The notes beneath the pieces were generated by a model. It saw only the letters and a list, made by a program, of their open reading frames with translations, searched no databases and was not told the origin of the DNA. From contig NZ_JAAUVN010000003.1 in assembly GCF_012030425.1 (NCBI RefSeq), positions 124,001 through 188,000 of the forward strand: 64,000 nt of DNA, written 5' to 3'. Numbering within the stretch: position 1 is the first letter of the stretch; the number at the start of each line of letters is the position of its first letter. This document shows, in pieces, positions 1-8,912 of this stretch. The stretch is from Sphingobacterium sp. B16(2022). Its GTDB lineage: Bacteria > Bacteroidota > Bacteroidia > Sphingobacteriales > Sphingobacteriaceae. Made by a program: the position numbers and the translations under genes.

Positions 1-199
1 TTTTTTTTAATACATCCATATAGATCAATCTATTATATCATGAGCAATATAACAATAGTGTTATAAAAAAGTTAAATTTCAAATTATAAATTTTATAAAT
101 TGGCAATTGTCTCAAAAAAAACTAAATTAGCTGATTCCAAATGAACTTGTTTAATCAACCAAATAAGTTTTAAGGGATTGAATTTAATAAAACCAAAAT

Positions 200-2116
200 A
201 TGAGTCTACAAATCAAATCATTTGAAGAATATCAAGACGTTTATAAAAAAAGTGTAGAAAGTCCGGAAACTTTCTGGGGAGAGATAGCGGAAAACTTTTT
301 TTGGAAAAGAAAATGGACAAATGTTCTGAATTGGAATTTTACAGAGCCTAATGTAAAATGGTTCGAAGGTGGAAAATTAAATATTACAGAAAATTGCCTT
401 GACCGCCATATCTATAATTTAGGGGATAAACCTGCGATTATTTGGGAGCCAAATGATCCAAATGAATCGCATCGCATTTTATCTTACAAACAACTTTTAC
501 AGAAAGTTGAGCAATTTGCCAACGTTCTAAAAAATAACAATATCCGCAAAGGAGACCGTGTATGTATTTATTTACCAATGGTTCCCGAATTGGTTATTGC
601 GACTTTAGCCTGTGCACGTATCGGTGCTATTCACAACGTAGTCTTCGGAGGTTTTTCGGCTCAATCTATCGCTGACCGTATCAATGATGCGGCCTGTAAA
701 GTAGTTGTGACTTCTGATGGTAGCTACCGTGGTCCAAAAGTATTAGAATTAAAGAGCATTGTTGATGATGCATTAATGCAATGTGACTCTGTTGAAAAAG
801 TCATTGTATTAACAAGAACACGTACACCAGTCTCCATGATTAAAGGTCGTGATGTATGGTGGGAAGATGAAATTAAGAAAGTAGAAACACAAGGAAATCC
901 AGCTTGTCCCGCAGAAGAAATGGATTCAGAAGACACATTATTTATCTTGTATACTTCAGGTTCTACAGGCAAACCAAAGGGTGTTGTCCATACCACTGGT
1001 GGCTATATGGTTTATACTGGTTATACTTTTGCAAACGTATTTCAATATCAGCAAGGTGAAGTATACTTCTGTACTGCAGATATTGGCTGGATTACAGGTC
1101 ACTCCTACATTGTTTACGGACCTCTTTCACAGGGAGCTACTTCATTAATGTTTGAAGGTACACCAACCTATCCTGACGCTGGCCGTTTATGGGATATCGT
1201 TGATAAATATAAAGTCAATATTTTATATACAGCACCAACAGCTATCCGTTCACTGATGGCTTTTGGAGACTCATTTATTGATGGAAAGGATTTGAGCAGT
1301 ATCCGTAAACTGGGATCAGTTGGTGAGCCTATCAATGAGGAAGCTTGGCATTGGTATAACAATAAAGTCGGTAAAGGAAAAGCTCCTATTGTTGATACCT
1401 GGTGGCAAACTGAAAATGGCGGTATCTTAATCGCTCCTATGGCTGGTATTTCACCAACTATACCAGGATATGCGATGTTACCATTACCAGGGGTTCAGCC
1501 TGCACTTATGGACGAGAATGGAAAAGAAATTGAAGGAAATGATGTTTCCGGAAATTTATGTATCAAATTCCCGTGGCCAGGTATGTTACGTACCACTTGG
1601 GGAGATCATGAGCGTTGCCGTCAGACCTATTTTGCAACTTACGAAAATATGTATTTCACAGGTGATGGCTGTTATAGAAACCCTGAGGGTTATTACAAAA
1701 TCACAGGTCGTGTGGATGATGTATTAAACGTATCTGGACACCGCATCGGAACTGCTGAAGTAGAAAATGCAATCAATATGCACTCTGATGTTGTAGAATC
1801 AGCTATTGTTGGTTACCCGCACCCCGTAAAAGGACAAGGTATCTATGCTTACGTTATTGCCAATCATCATATTGATGAAGAAAGTACACGTAAAGATATC
1901 ATGCAGACGATTACAAGATTGATTGGTGCTATCGCAAAACCTGATATCATCCAATTTGTATCAGATCTTCCTAAGACACGTTCTGGAAAAATCATGCGTC
2001 GCATTCTTAGAAAAATTGCAGAGGGTGAAAGATCCAACTTGGGAGATACTTCCACTCTTCAAGATCCAGCTGTAGTTGAAGCAATCATTGAAGGTGCAGA
2101 AAAAATGAATAAGTAA
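200..2116 (+). CDS. acs: Acetyl-CoA synthetase (AMP-forming)
   Basis: This 638-residue protein activates acetate to acetyl-CoA through acetyl-AMP in the cytoplasm, the route by which scavenged acetate enters central metabolism. It is full length for the Acs family. The N-terminal ACAS domain is followed by the adenylate-forming core with the P-loop YTSGSTGKPKG at residues 251-261. The C-terminal domain carries PKTRSGKIMRR at 591-601, whose Lys597 is the catalytic and normally acetyl-regulated lysine. The Trp in the WWQTENGG stretch fits the small acyl pocket expected for acetate. The ATG at 200 gives the usual family N-terminus. The gene stands alone and ends in a strong hairpin. Nothing in the sequence shows its regulation. 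The identification is secure. Confidence 0.97.
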   Translation: MSLQIKSFEEYQDVYKKSVESPETFWGEIAENFFWKRKWTNVLNWNFTEPNVKWFEGGKLNITENCLDRHIYNLGDKPAIIWEPNDPNESHRILSYKQLLQKVEQFANVLKNNNIRKGDRVCIYLPMVPELVIATLACARIGAIHNVVFGGFSAQSIADRINDAACKVVVTSDGSYRGPKVLELKSIVDDALMQCDSVEKVIVLTRTRTPVSMIKGRDVWWEDEIKKVETQGNPACPAEEMDSEDTLFILYTSGSTGKPKGVVHTTGGYMVYTGYTFANVFQYQQGEVYFCTADIGWITGHSYIVYGPLSQGATSLMFEGTPTYPDAGRLWDIVDKYKVNILYTAPTAIRSLMAFGDSFIDGKDLSSIRKLGSVGEPINEEAWHWYNNKVGKGKAPIVDTWWQTENGGILIAPMAGISPTIPGYAMLPLPGVQPALMDENGKEIEGNDVSGNLCIKFPWPGMLRTTWGDHERCRQTYFATYENMYFTGDGCYRNPEGYYKITGRVDDVLNVSGHRIGTAEVENAINMHSDVVESAIVGYPHPVKGQGIYAYVIANHHIDEESTRKDIMQTITRLIGAIAKPDIIQFVSDLPKTRSGKIMRRILRKIAEGERSNLGDTSTLQDPAVVEAIIEGAEKMNK

Positions 2117-2130
2117 TTATATTATATTTC

Positions 2131-2170
2131 TAACTAAAGAAGCCTGCGCGTGCGCAGGCTTTTTTAGTTA
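2131..2170 (+). terminator. Rho-independent terminator of acs
   Basis: A 9-bp perfect GC-rich stem, AGCCTGCGC (2141-2149) and GCGCAGGCT (2152-2160), closes over a two-base loop and is followed at once by six T residues. An outer TAACTAAAG/TTTTTAGTTA pairing lengthens the stem. It lies 24 bases after the acs stop codon. Confidence 0.9.
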
Positions 2171-2303
2171 GATCTTTTATCTATATTTTTCAAGAAAAAA
2201 AATAATATAGAAATGAGAGCTTGATAAAATCAAGTAAAATAGACCTTTGAATCGAAATCCTCACCTTAATCATAAGAGATATCTGCGCATACAAAAGTGA
2301 GAA

Positions 2304-2828
2304 CTATTTAAAACAAATATCCAAATTAGTTAACGCTGTTTTTAGTTTAGCTATATTCTGTATTGAAAAAGTGACTTTCTTCTTATTCTCAAAACAGAAA
2401 GTAACAATATAATTTGAACTAAAAATGTAAGACCAACCGTACTTCTTGCTATATCTTATTCCCCAGCCACCAAAATATCCTAAAGCAGATATGCTATCAA
2501 ATTTGCAACTGTCAATTTTTTTTAAATCATACTTTCTATTAAAAAAATAAAAAAATGAATTTGTTAGAATAACATCATCGTTCAAAATTAACTTAGATCT
2601 GCAAATAAACAACAAAATACCTATAATTATAGCTGGAATGTGGTAGTACAACGACATCACATCCATTTTTAAATAATATATTGTTAATACCACATATTGA
2701 ATAATATATATAATCAGAATAAACTTAGGAAGTCTATGTTTTTCCTCAAAAATGATCATAATAAAAATACCAAAAAACAAAGTGTATGGAAAAATATCAT
2801 GCCTTTCTATTCTGTTTGAGATAAACAA
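2304..2828 (-). CDS. Small membrane protein with PH-like C-terminal domain
   Basis: I do not recognise a named family. Two or three hydrophobic segments fill roughly the first 80 residues. They are followed by a soluble part with GGWGIRYSKKYG and a strand-rich tail ending in a helix (IQNIAKLKTAL). This resembles bacterial PH-domain membrane proteins, in which a glycine-rich GGWGIR-type strand precedes an arginine/lysine-rich strand. The longest frame begins with TTG at 2828; the first ATG is at 2759 and would remove part of the first hydrophobic segment, so the start is uncertain. The gene lies 71 bases after the XRE regulator on the same strand and could be co-transcribed with it. The function is unknown. 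Confidence 0.6.
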   Translation of the reverse strand: MFISNRIERHDIFPYTLFFGIFIMIIFEEKHRLPKFILIIYIIQYVVLTIYYLKMDVMSLYYHIPAIIIGILLFICRSKLILNDDVILTNSFFYFFNRKYDLKKIDSCKFDSISALGYFGGWGIRYSKKYGWSYIFSSNYIVTFCFENKKKVTFSIQNIAKLKTALTNLDICFK

Positions 2829-2899
2829 AGCGTCAATTTACTTCTGCAGATTTGTTACAACCAATTTATAGCTTTATTATTCCAAAAACTAATTGGTCA

Positions 2900-3499
2900 T
2901 TATATCACTGTCAAATCTTGATTTTTTAATTTTTTATCGATATTAAGGTAATTAATTGCTGTAAACAAAATAATAAACACATAATAGATGAGTGGGATTG
3001 TAAAAAGAACATATGCATTCAATATCTTATCCAGAAATGCGGGCATAGTAATATTTAAAAGACCTGTCAGGAAAAGATATGAAATAGAAATACTTAAAAA
3101 AAATAAAGCCAACGCGTGTGCTGTTATCATTTTTCTTAATTCCTTTTTATAAAAGTCGCTTTTGTTTTGTTTAGTCGAACCAATTATTGCTGGCACTAAA
3201 AGTCCTAAGAGTGGATTCACAAATAATAGCAATGATGATAAGTAAAGTCCTTTAATACTTCCCGTTTGATCCTTGTCTATACTTATTTGGTTTACATTTG
3301 GCATGATTAATTGCTCTAAAGGTATTTCTAATACCTGACTAATTTGTTTTAAACTAAATCCACTAATTTCTTCTGTTCCCTTCTCAACTCGTTGTATCGT
3401 CCTTAAGGAGACACCAGCCACCTCTGCCAGATCCTGTTGTGTCAGTCCCCTCTGCTTTCGCATGAATTTTATCTGTTCTTGAATATTTTGTCTTTCCAT
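2900..3499 (-). CDS. XRE-family regulator with C-terminal membrane segments
   Basis: From the ATG at 3499 this is a 199-residue protein. Residues about 5-60 form a classic lambda-Cro/XRE helix-turn-helix (MRKQRGLTQQDLAEVAGVS, then LRTIQRVEKG). The rest holds three hydrophobic segments (around SLLLFVNPLLGLLVPAIIGS, ALALFFLSISISYLFL and VLFTIPLIYYVFIILF). This makes it a membrane-anchored DNA-binding protein of a type common in Bacteroidota. An ATG at 3577 gives 26 extra residues, but they precede the normal XRE start and their codons lie inside the palindromic repeat at 3570-3589, so the shorter start is preferred. What it controls is not evident. The repeat about 70 bases upstream could be its own operator, and the PH-like protein downstream could be a partner. 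Confidence 0.8.
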   Translation of the reverse strand: MERQNIQEQIKFMRKQRGLTQQDLAEVAGVSLRTIQRVEKGTEEISGFSLKQISQVLEIPLEQLIMPNVNQISIDKDQTGSIKGLYLSSLLLFVNPLLGLLVPAIIGSTKQNKSDFYKKELRKMITAHALALFFLSISISYLFLTGLLNITMPAFLDKILNAYVLFTIPLIYYVFIILFTAINYLNIDKKLKNQDLTVI

Positions 3500-3569
3500 A
3501 AGACGAAAGTGTAAAATGTTATTTATATAATGAATTATAACATGTGCCAAAAATATGTCAAAAACATGC

Positions 3570-3589
3570 AAATGCATTTAAATGCATTT
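3570..3589. promoter_or_regulatory. Tandem palindrome, candidate XRE operator
   Basis: The perfect 10-bp palindrome AAATGCATTT occurs twice with no gap, at 3570-3579 and 3580-3589, so the two copies lie one helical turn apart. It sits 71-90 bases upstream of the preferred start of the XRE gene. Dyad sites one turn apart suit cooperative dimer binding. That it is the regulator's own operator is inference. Confidence 0.4.
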
Positions 3590-3664
3590 AAAGGGGATTA
3601 TTGTATTAGAATACCTTTGGAGATAAATATTTTAACATTTGATAATTATTGATATTCAACTTTT

Positions 3665-4516
3665 CTATTCCATAAAATGTCGTAATCGTCTATCCAAAAC
3701 TTGTTTTATGTTAGATGGAAAGGAATTATAGACTTTGATATACCTTTCAAAATCCTGCTTACTATTTACTTGAAAATTATATATCTGAATAATAACATCG
3801 CTAGATATGTGTTTCTTCATAAATAGAATTTCTTGAGTAATCAATTCATTTTTCACAAGATCTAGCCAAGGTTCATGTAACGTTGCGCTAACTATCTTGG
3901 CTTCATCGTACATTTTATGCTCAATATAATAATTCTCTACCTGTTGCAAGCTATCTTTCTGATGTCGGTTTTTATGCTTAAATCCATCTAATAAATCAAG
4001 GTATTGACAATACAGCTTATTATTTAATCCATTAGATTTTACCCACATGTGAGTAGGTTCGTCCGCCACTTGATTAAATAATATCTCTTCCAACTCGTCC
4101 TGATTATAAACTTTATCGAACGATAAGTTGTATTCATTGGCCTCTTCATTGTCTAACCAAAAAGTCGTTGATAAAAAATATTTTGGGACTCCTAACTCAG
4201 GCTGTCGTGAAAATCGTTCAATATCTTGAGGTCTAAGTAAGTCCCTTTTCCATGAAAACACCGCTTGATAAATCCCTTTTGGAAGATTCTTTATAGATAT
4301 GTTAAAATCATTACTATTGAGACTATCCGAAAATACCTTTCCTCCACTATTTAAGTGATAAAAATCGATATAAAATGGTGGACTAACATTGAGATTGCCT
4401 GAAAAATAATTACTATTTGAGACGTTACAACTGACTAAATAAAAAATTCCAAAATAAATAAAAGAATATCTCTTAAAAATAGTCCTTTTAAAACACCAAA
4501 TGATATCTTTAAACAT
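3665..4516 (-). CDS. Unrecognised lipoprotein, possibly DUF4369-like N-terminal domain
   Basis: The start chosen is the ATG at 4516, which gives a 283-residue protein with a basic N-terminus, a hydrophobic run (YSFIYFGIFYLVSC) and a lipobox-like LVSC, so it is probably a lipoprotein. The open frame extends to 4678, but those codons cross the 15-bp inverted repeat at 4658-4705 and give no sensible signal peptide. The first 100 or so mature residues look strand-rich (FYIDFYHLNSGGKVFSDS, FNISIKNLPKGIYQAVF), like DUF4369 domains of Bacteroidota cell-envelope proteins, while the C-terminal half is mainly helical. No thioredoxin CxxC is present. It follows the DUF4302 gene on the same strand, 206 bases away and beyond a hairpin, so it probably has its own transcript. 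The function is unknown. Confidence 0.6.
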   Translation of the reverse strand: MFKDIIWCFKRTIFKRYSFIYFGIFYLVSCNVSNSNYFSGNLNVSPPFYIDFYHLNSGGKVFSDSLNSNDFNISIKNLPKGIYQAVFSWKRDLLRPQDIERFSRQPELGVPKYFLSTTFWLDNEEANEYNLSFDKVYNQDELEEILFNQVADEPTHMWVKSNGLNNKLYCQYLDLLDGFKHKNRHQKDSLQQVENYYIEHKMYDEAKIVSATLHEPWLDLVKNELITQEILFMKKHISSDVIIQIYNFQVNSKQDFERYIKVYNSFPSNIKQVLDRRLRHFME

Positions 4517-4657
4517 TATTGCACTGTAATAATTTAAGAAACATTGGATTGAGAATTGAAAAAAGTTATAGCAAGCCAAAGCAGTAACTTTTTTTATAAT
4601 TTCAAATCTACCCAACAAATTCCTATAACATATTAAATTAAGTATAGTATTGCTATG

Positions 4658-4705
4658 TAAATACGTCCACAAAATCAATCATTAATTATATTGTGGACGT
4701 ATTTA
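4658..4705 (-). terminator. Perfect 15-bp inverted repeat after the metallohydrolase/DUF4302 operon
   Basis: TAAATACGTCCACAA (4658-4672) and TTGTGGACGTATTTA (4691-4705) are exact reverse complements around an 18-base loop. The repeat begins 18 bases beyond the stop of the DUF4302 gene and most likely ends the sigma/anti-sigma/SusCD operon. No clear U-run follows on the minus strand, so termination is inferred from position. Confidence 0.6.
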
Positions 4706-4722
4706 TAAAATTCACCCTTCAA

Positions 4723-6051
4723 TTAATAAACAAAAGAAAAATAATAATTAGGATCTTCTACACTAGTAAATTGAATACCCGGACCAAAATTTTCATCTTT
4801 TATAAATGACAATTTAAAATCGTGATTTATCATCTTTTTGAAGAATGTTTGGTTCATGTATGGCACCATTATTCCTCCATTATTTGTAGTATTTTTGACA
4901 GAAAGGAAACGTATTGTACCATTCTCAAGGTCGATTGAATAATTCATTACATATCCACCTATAAACCTTGTATTATCTTGATAAATATACCCATCCATTG
5001 TAATCAATTTTTTAGCATCATTGAAGTTATAAAAAGATTCACCAACGGTTAAGTTATACCCTCCTGTTTTTGAAAGCCGTACATATTCATTCCAATCAAC
5101 AGAATAACTGGTAGACCATGTTTTTAGCGGAAGATAAGAACTATAATTATAGACACCTGGTTGGTACATATCTGTAATTGCAGTTCCTAGTTTATATTGA
5201 GGAGGTAGCAAATATTCTTCGGACTTATTAATAGTGAATGACTTGCCAGATACAGAATGTAATTTATAAACACCATTTTCCTCAGTAACATTAGTAAATT
5301 TTTCACCATCAAAAGAGACATCACCTAGTAAAATCAGGTTTTTATTAAGGCTGTAAAAATATGGAATTTGAACACTTTCTACCTTACCATCAATCATTGC
5401 CATAAGATTTATCTGCTTGGCAGCAATATTTAAAGTAAATTCACAATTTGCCTTATTTAAAGAAACTACATTAATTCCTTCTTCAAAATAAGTATTTACA
5501 TCTTCAATACTAGTCAATAACTTTTTAGTTAAAAAAGCATTTTCCTCAGCAGCCGTAGCTTTAACCAATATAAGAGGCTGAACAAATTTACGCCCCTGAA
5601 AAAATAGTGTATCTCCATGAGTCTTAACATAATCATACTCATTATCGCTACCCAACCCCTTACCTGGTGCACCTCCGTACACGTCAGGATTAGGATCTTG
5701 TAGCTTGGTTATATAATTATATGTATCGAAAGACAAAGTTGCATACATGATTTGGCGTATACGATAGGTAGACTCTTTTATTTCAGAAGCACTCGTTTCG
5801 TCCAAATCAGCAACCATTTTCAGCCTGTCATTTTCACCAAATTTCATATAAAATCCATATCCTCCATTGCTAATAGAGGTAGTTGTGTAGGCTTTCCATC
5901 CATTCGCTGCAGCTACCAAAGTATTTTTCACATAAGCTAATGTATCCGCAATGCGTTGCGTGGGATCCCCAAAAATGGGATCGATCTCTTTTGGTTTACT
6001 ACAGCTAATAGTTAATAAAACCAAAAACATTAAATAAAATATATTTTTCAT
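4723..6051 (-). CDS. DUF4302-family surface lipoprotein
   Basis: The 442-residue protein starts with a signal peptide and lipobox (LLTISC, Cys17). Right after it comes the conserved DUF4302 N-terminal pattern: FGDPTQRIADTL, a helix, then NGWKAY and GGYGFYMKFG at about residues 50-75. The rest is strand-rich. DUF4302 proteins are known as companions of SusC/SusD pairs and of a zinc metallohydrolase lipoprotein in Bacteroidota, which is exactly the context here: four bases separate it from the metallohydrolase gene. It is probably an outer-membrane surface protein that binds ligand for the adjacent transporter. No catalytic motif was seen and the substrate is unknown. It is the last gene of the operon. 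Confidence 0.85.
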   Translation of the reverse strand: MKNIFYLMFLVLLTISCSKPKEIDPIFGDPTQRIADTLAYVKNTLVAAANGWKAYTTTSISNGGYGFYMKFGENDRLKMVADLDETSASEIKESTYRIRQIMYATLSFDTYNYITKLQDPNPDVYGGAPGKGLGSDNEYDYVKTHGDTLFFQGRKFVQPLILVKATAAEENAFLTKKLLTSIEDVNTYFEEGINVVSLNKANCEFTLNIAAKQINLMAMIDGKVESVQIPYFYSLNKNLILLGDVSFDGEKFTNVTEENGVYKLHSVSGKSFTINKSEEYLLPPQYKLGTAITDMYQPGVYNYSSYLPLKTWSTSYSVDWNEYVRLSKTGGYNLTVGESFYNFNDAKKLITMDGYIYQDNTRFIGGYVMNYSIDLENGTIRFLSVKNTTNNGGIMVPYMNQTFFKKMINHDFKLSFIKDENFGPGIQFTSVEDPNYYFSFVY

Positions 6052-6054
6052 AAC

Positions 6055-7425
6055 TTAATATTTTCTCAAATTAACTTTCCCCATAAATTTCACGCTCGGA
6101 TCCTCGATATTTTTCAATACAAAATATTGTAAATAATCAGTTGGATTAACGGTTAAATCCACACTCTTCCATTCGGCTGAAAAGTGAGTACTACCAAGAT
6201 AATCTAGTAGTGGTTTAGTGTCACTTATAACCCAAGGAACATTACCATTATCATAAATTGTACTTGTTCCTTGTACAGCTGATTTCGAGATTTTATAACT
6301 ATTATCGGCATTCCTCACAATATCAAAATCATAAGCGGCATTATAATTATTATTATCATCTCCGAATCCTATATTTAGGGTTGCTTTTGTTGCGGAAACG
6401 AATTGAAACACCATTGTCTTAGTTCTCCATCCTCCTAATTCGTCAAGAATATTCATAAAAAGATCTCGTTGTTTTATAGAAATTGTATTTTCCAAACCCC
6501 AAGTGTTACGGATATCCCAATCCAATGAACCTAGATAATTACTATTAAGTGCCGTTGCAGCAGAGTATCTTGTTGATTTATATGTTTCGCTCATTATACG
6601 CTGAAATTCAATTTGCAATTGCGTAACATCAATATTAAAGTTTTGCATCATATAGTCCCGAACAATTGACTCCTTCTGTTTAAATTTAGGATAGGCATCT
6701 TTTCCACTATTGTACGCAAAATCATCATAATACAATTGCCCAGCTACTATCAAGTGAGATAACACTTCCGCAAAATCTTCACCTATGGACTTACGGGCAT
6801 AGGGAGTAATGAAGCCAAGAGAACGTGCCAATGCTGTAGTATTCTCTTGTGCAGTCCAATTCGAATAATAATCTCCCACACTTACCCTTCCATATTCGCC
6901 AGGAATAAATCTATTTTGATTCAGGATATGGGTAAACTCATGATGGATTACCTGTAAATTCCCAAGAACAGAATTGGCGTTCTCAGTACTAAAGTTATTT
7001 ATGCCATACAATGTAATCCTTCTTCCTCCATCTGCGGTACCACCTTTTACAGAACCATCTACATCATAATCACCTGATCCAAATAAGGCAAATTGTTTGG
7101 GTGTATAAGTTTTAATAAAAGGAATACCCCCGATCTTTTTGTAAACATCCAAAAAACCCTTAATAACAACGTCCATTTGTGGAATGACTTTAGCTTCATC
7201 TGCTGGAGCTATATTTTTATTGATATCATGCATATTACGCTGATACCGGTAAACCACCTCAATATTATAGGGATCTGTTAAATTAGTTGTAATCCATTTA
7301 TCAATTTCCCCGGGTACGAATGTATCGTAATTTTCAATTTTCACATTGAGTTTTTCCTCCTTTGTACAAGAGTATAAGCCAGTTATTAAACTAACTAGTA
7401 TAAATATTTTTACTGTCGTTTTCAT
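6055..7425 (-). CDS. Substrate-import-associated zinc metallohydrolase lipoprotein
   Basis: The 456-residue lipoprotein (lipobox GLYSC, Cys20) carries the zinc site HEFTH at residues 162-166, preceded by LQVIH as in gluzincin-type peptidases. The DFAEVLSH stretch around Glu220 is a plausible source of the third zinc ligand. The pattern fits the putative zinc-binding peptidase group (Peptidase_Mx1-like) found beside SusC/SusD genes. It is probably surface exposed and trims a peptide or protein substrate before import; the natural substrate is not known from sequence. It lies three bases after the SusD stop and four before the DUF4302 gene, so the three are translationally close and surely one operon. 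The length is normal and the active-site residues are intact. Confidence 0.85.
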   Translation of the reverse strand: MKTTVKIFILVSLITGLYSCTKEEKLNVKIENYDTFVPGEIDKWITTNLTDPYNIEVVYRYQRNMHDINKNIAPADEAKVIPQMDVVIKGFLDVYKKIGGIPFIKTYTPKQFALFGSGDYDVDGSVKGGTADGGRRITLYGINNFSTENANSVLGNLQVIHHEFTHILNQNRFIPGEYGRVSVGDYYSNWTAQENTTALARSLGFITPYARKSIGEDFAEVLSHLIVAGQLYYDDFAYNSGKDAYPKFKQKESIVRDYMMQNFNIDVTQLQIEFQRIMSETYKSTRYSAATALNSNYLGSLDWDIRNTWGLENTISIKQRDLFMNILDELGGWRTKTMVFQFVSATKATLNIGFGDDNNNYNAAYDFDIVRNADNSYKISKSAVQGTSTIYDNGNVPWVISDTKPLLDYLGSTHFSAEWKSVDLTVNPTDYLQYFVLKNIEDPSVKFMGKVNLRKY

Positions 7426-7428
7426 AAT

Positions 7429-8901
7429 TTACCTTGGATTTTGTTCAACACCGGACAGTTTCGCTTCTTCCGGAATTTGGAAAACGCGTCTTGGATCCTC
7501 TGGTTTCAATTCTATATAAGACTCACTTTCATCATTTGCTATGACAAGGTGCTTTACCGTAATTCCCTTACGAATAATATCCAACCACCTTAATCCCATA
7601 GACATAAAACCGACTTGTTTAAATTGTAACACCGTTTGAATAAGGGCTTCCTTATCATCCTGTACACCAAAAAACAATTTGGATTTTTCTGTAGTTACGG
7701 CATGGTTTGCCGGATTGTAATTCTCAATTCGGTTGCTTGCCATTAAATTCATATCGGCTATACCAGCTCCAGTATTTCCGAGCTCTAAATATGCTTCTGC
7801 TCTATTCATCAAAGCTTCATCCGTAATTAAAACTGGAACCATTAACATGGGGAAACCCGTATTGGCAGTTGTATTGGTGACATACCAATATTCTTTCCAT
7901 ATATACGTAGTATAATGAGGGGCACCATAAGAAACTCCAAAATTATAAAATTTACCACCGGCTGCTGTATTGCCATTATATATGTCTTGAAATACGTTTA
8001 TACCCATAGCATAACGATTATTCCACCACCTCTGATAGCCACTATAGGTTTCATTTATTAATAAATTATAGGGCTGCTCGGCTTTTGCGAAAACCGTGTG
8101 CACCTCTTCAAATGTCATTTTTTTAAATGTTGAATTATAAGGGATCAGCTTGCCCGCAAAATTGCCACCTGCAAAAATCTTATTTGCATTGTCAATGACT
8201 TTCTGCCATTCGCCAGTAAACAAATAAAATCTCGTAGCGAAAGCATGGGCCGCAGCGGGCGTGAAATGGTATTTAGGTACTGTCCACTCAGCAGGGTTAG
8301 CATCTAAAAGGGCTAGTCCTTCTTCTAAATCCTTCCGGATATTTTCATAAACAGACTGAACTGTCCCACGATCATACTTTTCTATAACTTTTGTTTCTGG
8401 TTTTGTTACATAAGGGATTCCTGGAGACGTATTACTTTCTGGTTTTTTATGATCATATACTTTTGCAAAAAAGTTGACAAGCATAAAATGTGCATATGCA
8501 CGTGCTACTAATGCTTCTCCTTTATATGCCAAAACCTCGTCTCCAAAGTTATTTGATTCAATTGCATCCAAAGCATGATTTGCTGCAGCAATAGCTTCAT
8601 AACATTTATTCCAATAACCAGTAGGTGTATCAGAACCGCTATCTTTAACATCTTGCCAACGGTACAATGCTGGAACCGGTTGATATAAATCTCCTACACC
8701 TTTGTCTTCCACATTGTCTGAATAAGTCTCAGCCATAGCAAGATAATTATTAAAAGGATAGGCAGAAGTAATGAGTCTCTTAACTTTATCGACTGTATTA
8801 ATTTCTGCACGCATATCCGGTTGTTGATCCAGATATTTACTACAACTGCCGAATAACAATGTCGATGAGATTATTAAATATTTAAAATTTGAAAGTTTCA
8901 T
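7429..8901 (-). CDS. SusD/RagB-family nutrient-binding lipoprotein (locus 1)
   Basis: The 490-residue protein has a signal peptide with lipobox LLFGSC followed by SKYLDQQPD, the standard SusD mature start. Helical TPR-like segments follow (for example GEALVARAYAHFMLVNFF near residue 130, and the SusD-typical ALMNRAEAYLELGN), then a C-terminal RWLDIIRKG, the usual SusD region before the end. SusD proteins cap the partner SusC barrel and deliver substrate. This one follows its SusC gene by 11 bases and precedes the metallohydrolase. The substrate cannot be read from the sequence; the metallopeptidase context points to peptides rather than glycans. Confidence 0.93.
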   Translation of the reverse strand: MKLSNFKYLIISSTLLFGSCSKYLDQQPDMRAEINTVDKVKRLITSAYPFNNYLAMAETYSDNVEDKGVGDLYQPVPALYRWQDVKDSGSDTPTGYWNKCYEAIAAANHALDAIESNNFGDEVLAYKGEALVARAYAHFMLVNFFAKVYDHKKPESNTSPGIPYVTKPETKVIEKYDRGTVQSVYENIRKDLEEGLALLDANPAEWTVPKYHFTPAAAHAFATRFYLFTGEWQKVIDNANKIFAGGNFAGKLIPYNSTFKKMTFEEVHTVFAKAEQPYNLLINETYSGYQRWWNNRYAMGINVFQDIYNGNTAAGGKFYNFGVSYGAPHYTTYIWKEYWYVTNTTANTGFPMLMVPVLITDEALMNRAEAYLELGNTGAGIADMNLMASNRIENYNPANHAVTTEKSKLFFGVQDDKEALIQTVLQFKQVGFMSMGLRWLDIIRKGITVKHLVIANDESESYIELKPEDPRRVFQIPEEAKLSGVEQNPR

Positions 8902-8912
8902 AGTTTAGTCTT

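Noticed and set aside
1-199. Search for a gene or riboswitch before acs
   Set aside because: The stretch is AT-rich with poly-A/T runs and shows no convincing hairpin, promoter pair or open frame.
3500-3577. 26-residue N-terminal extension of the XRE regulator
   Set aside because: It precedes the normal start of the helix-turn-helix and is encoded through the tandem palindrome.
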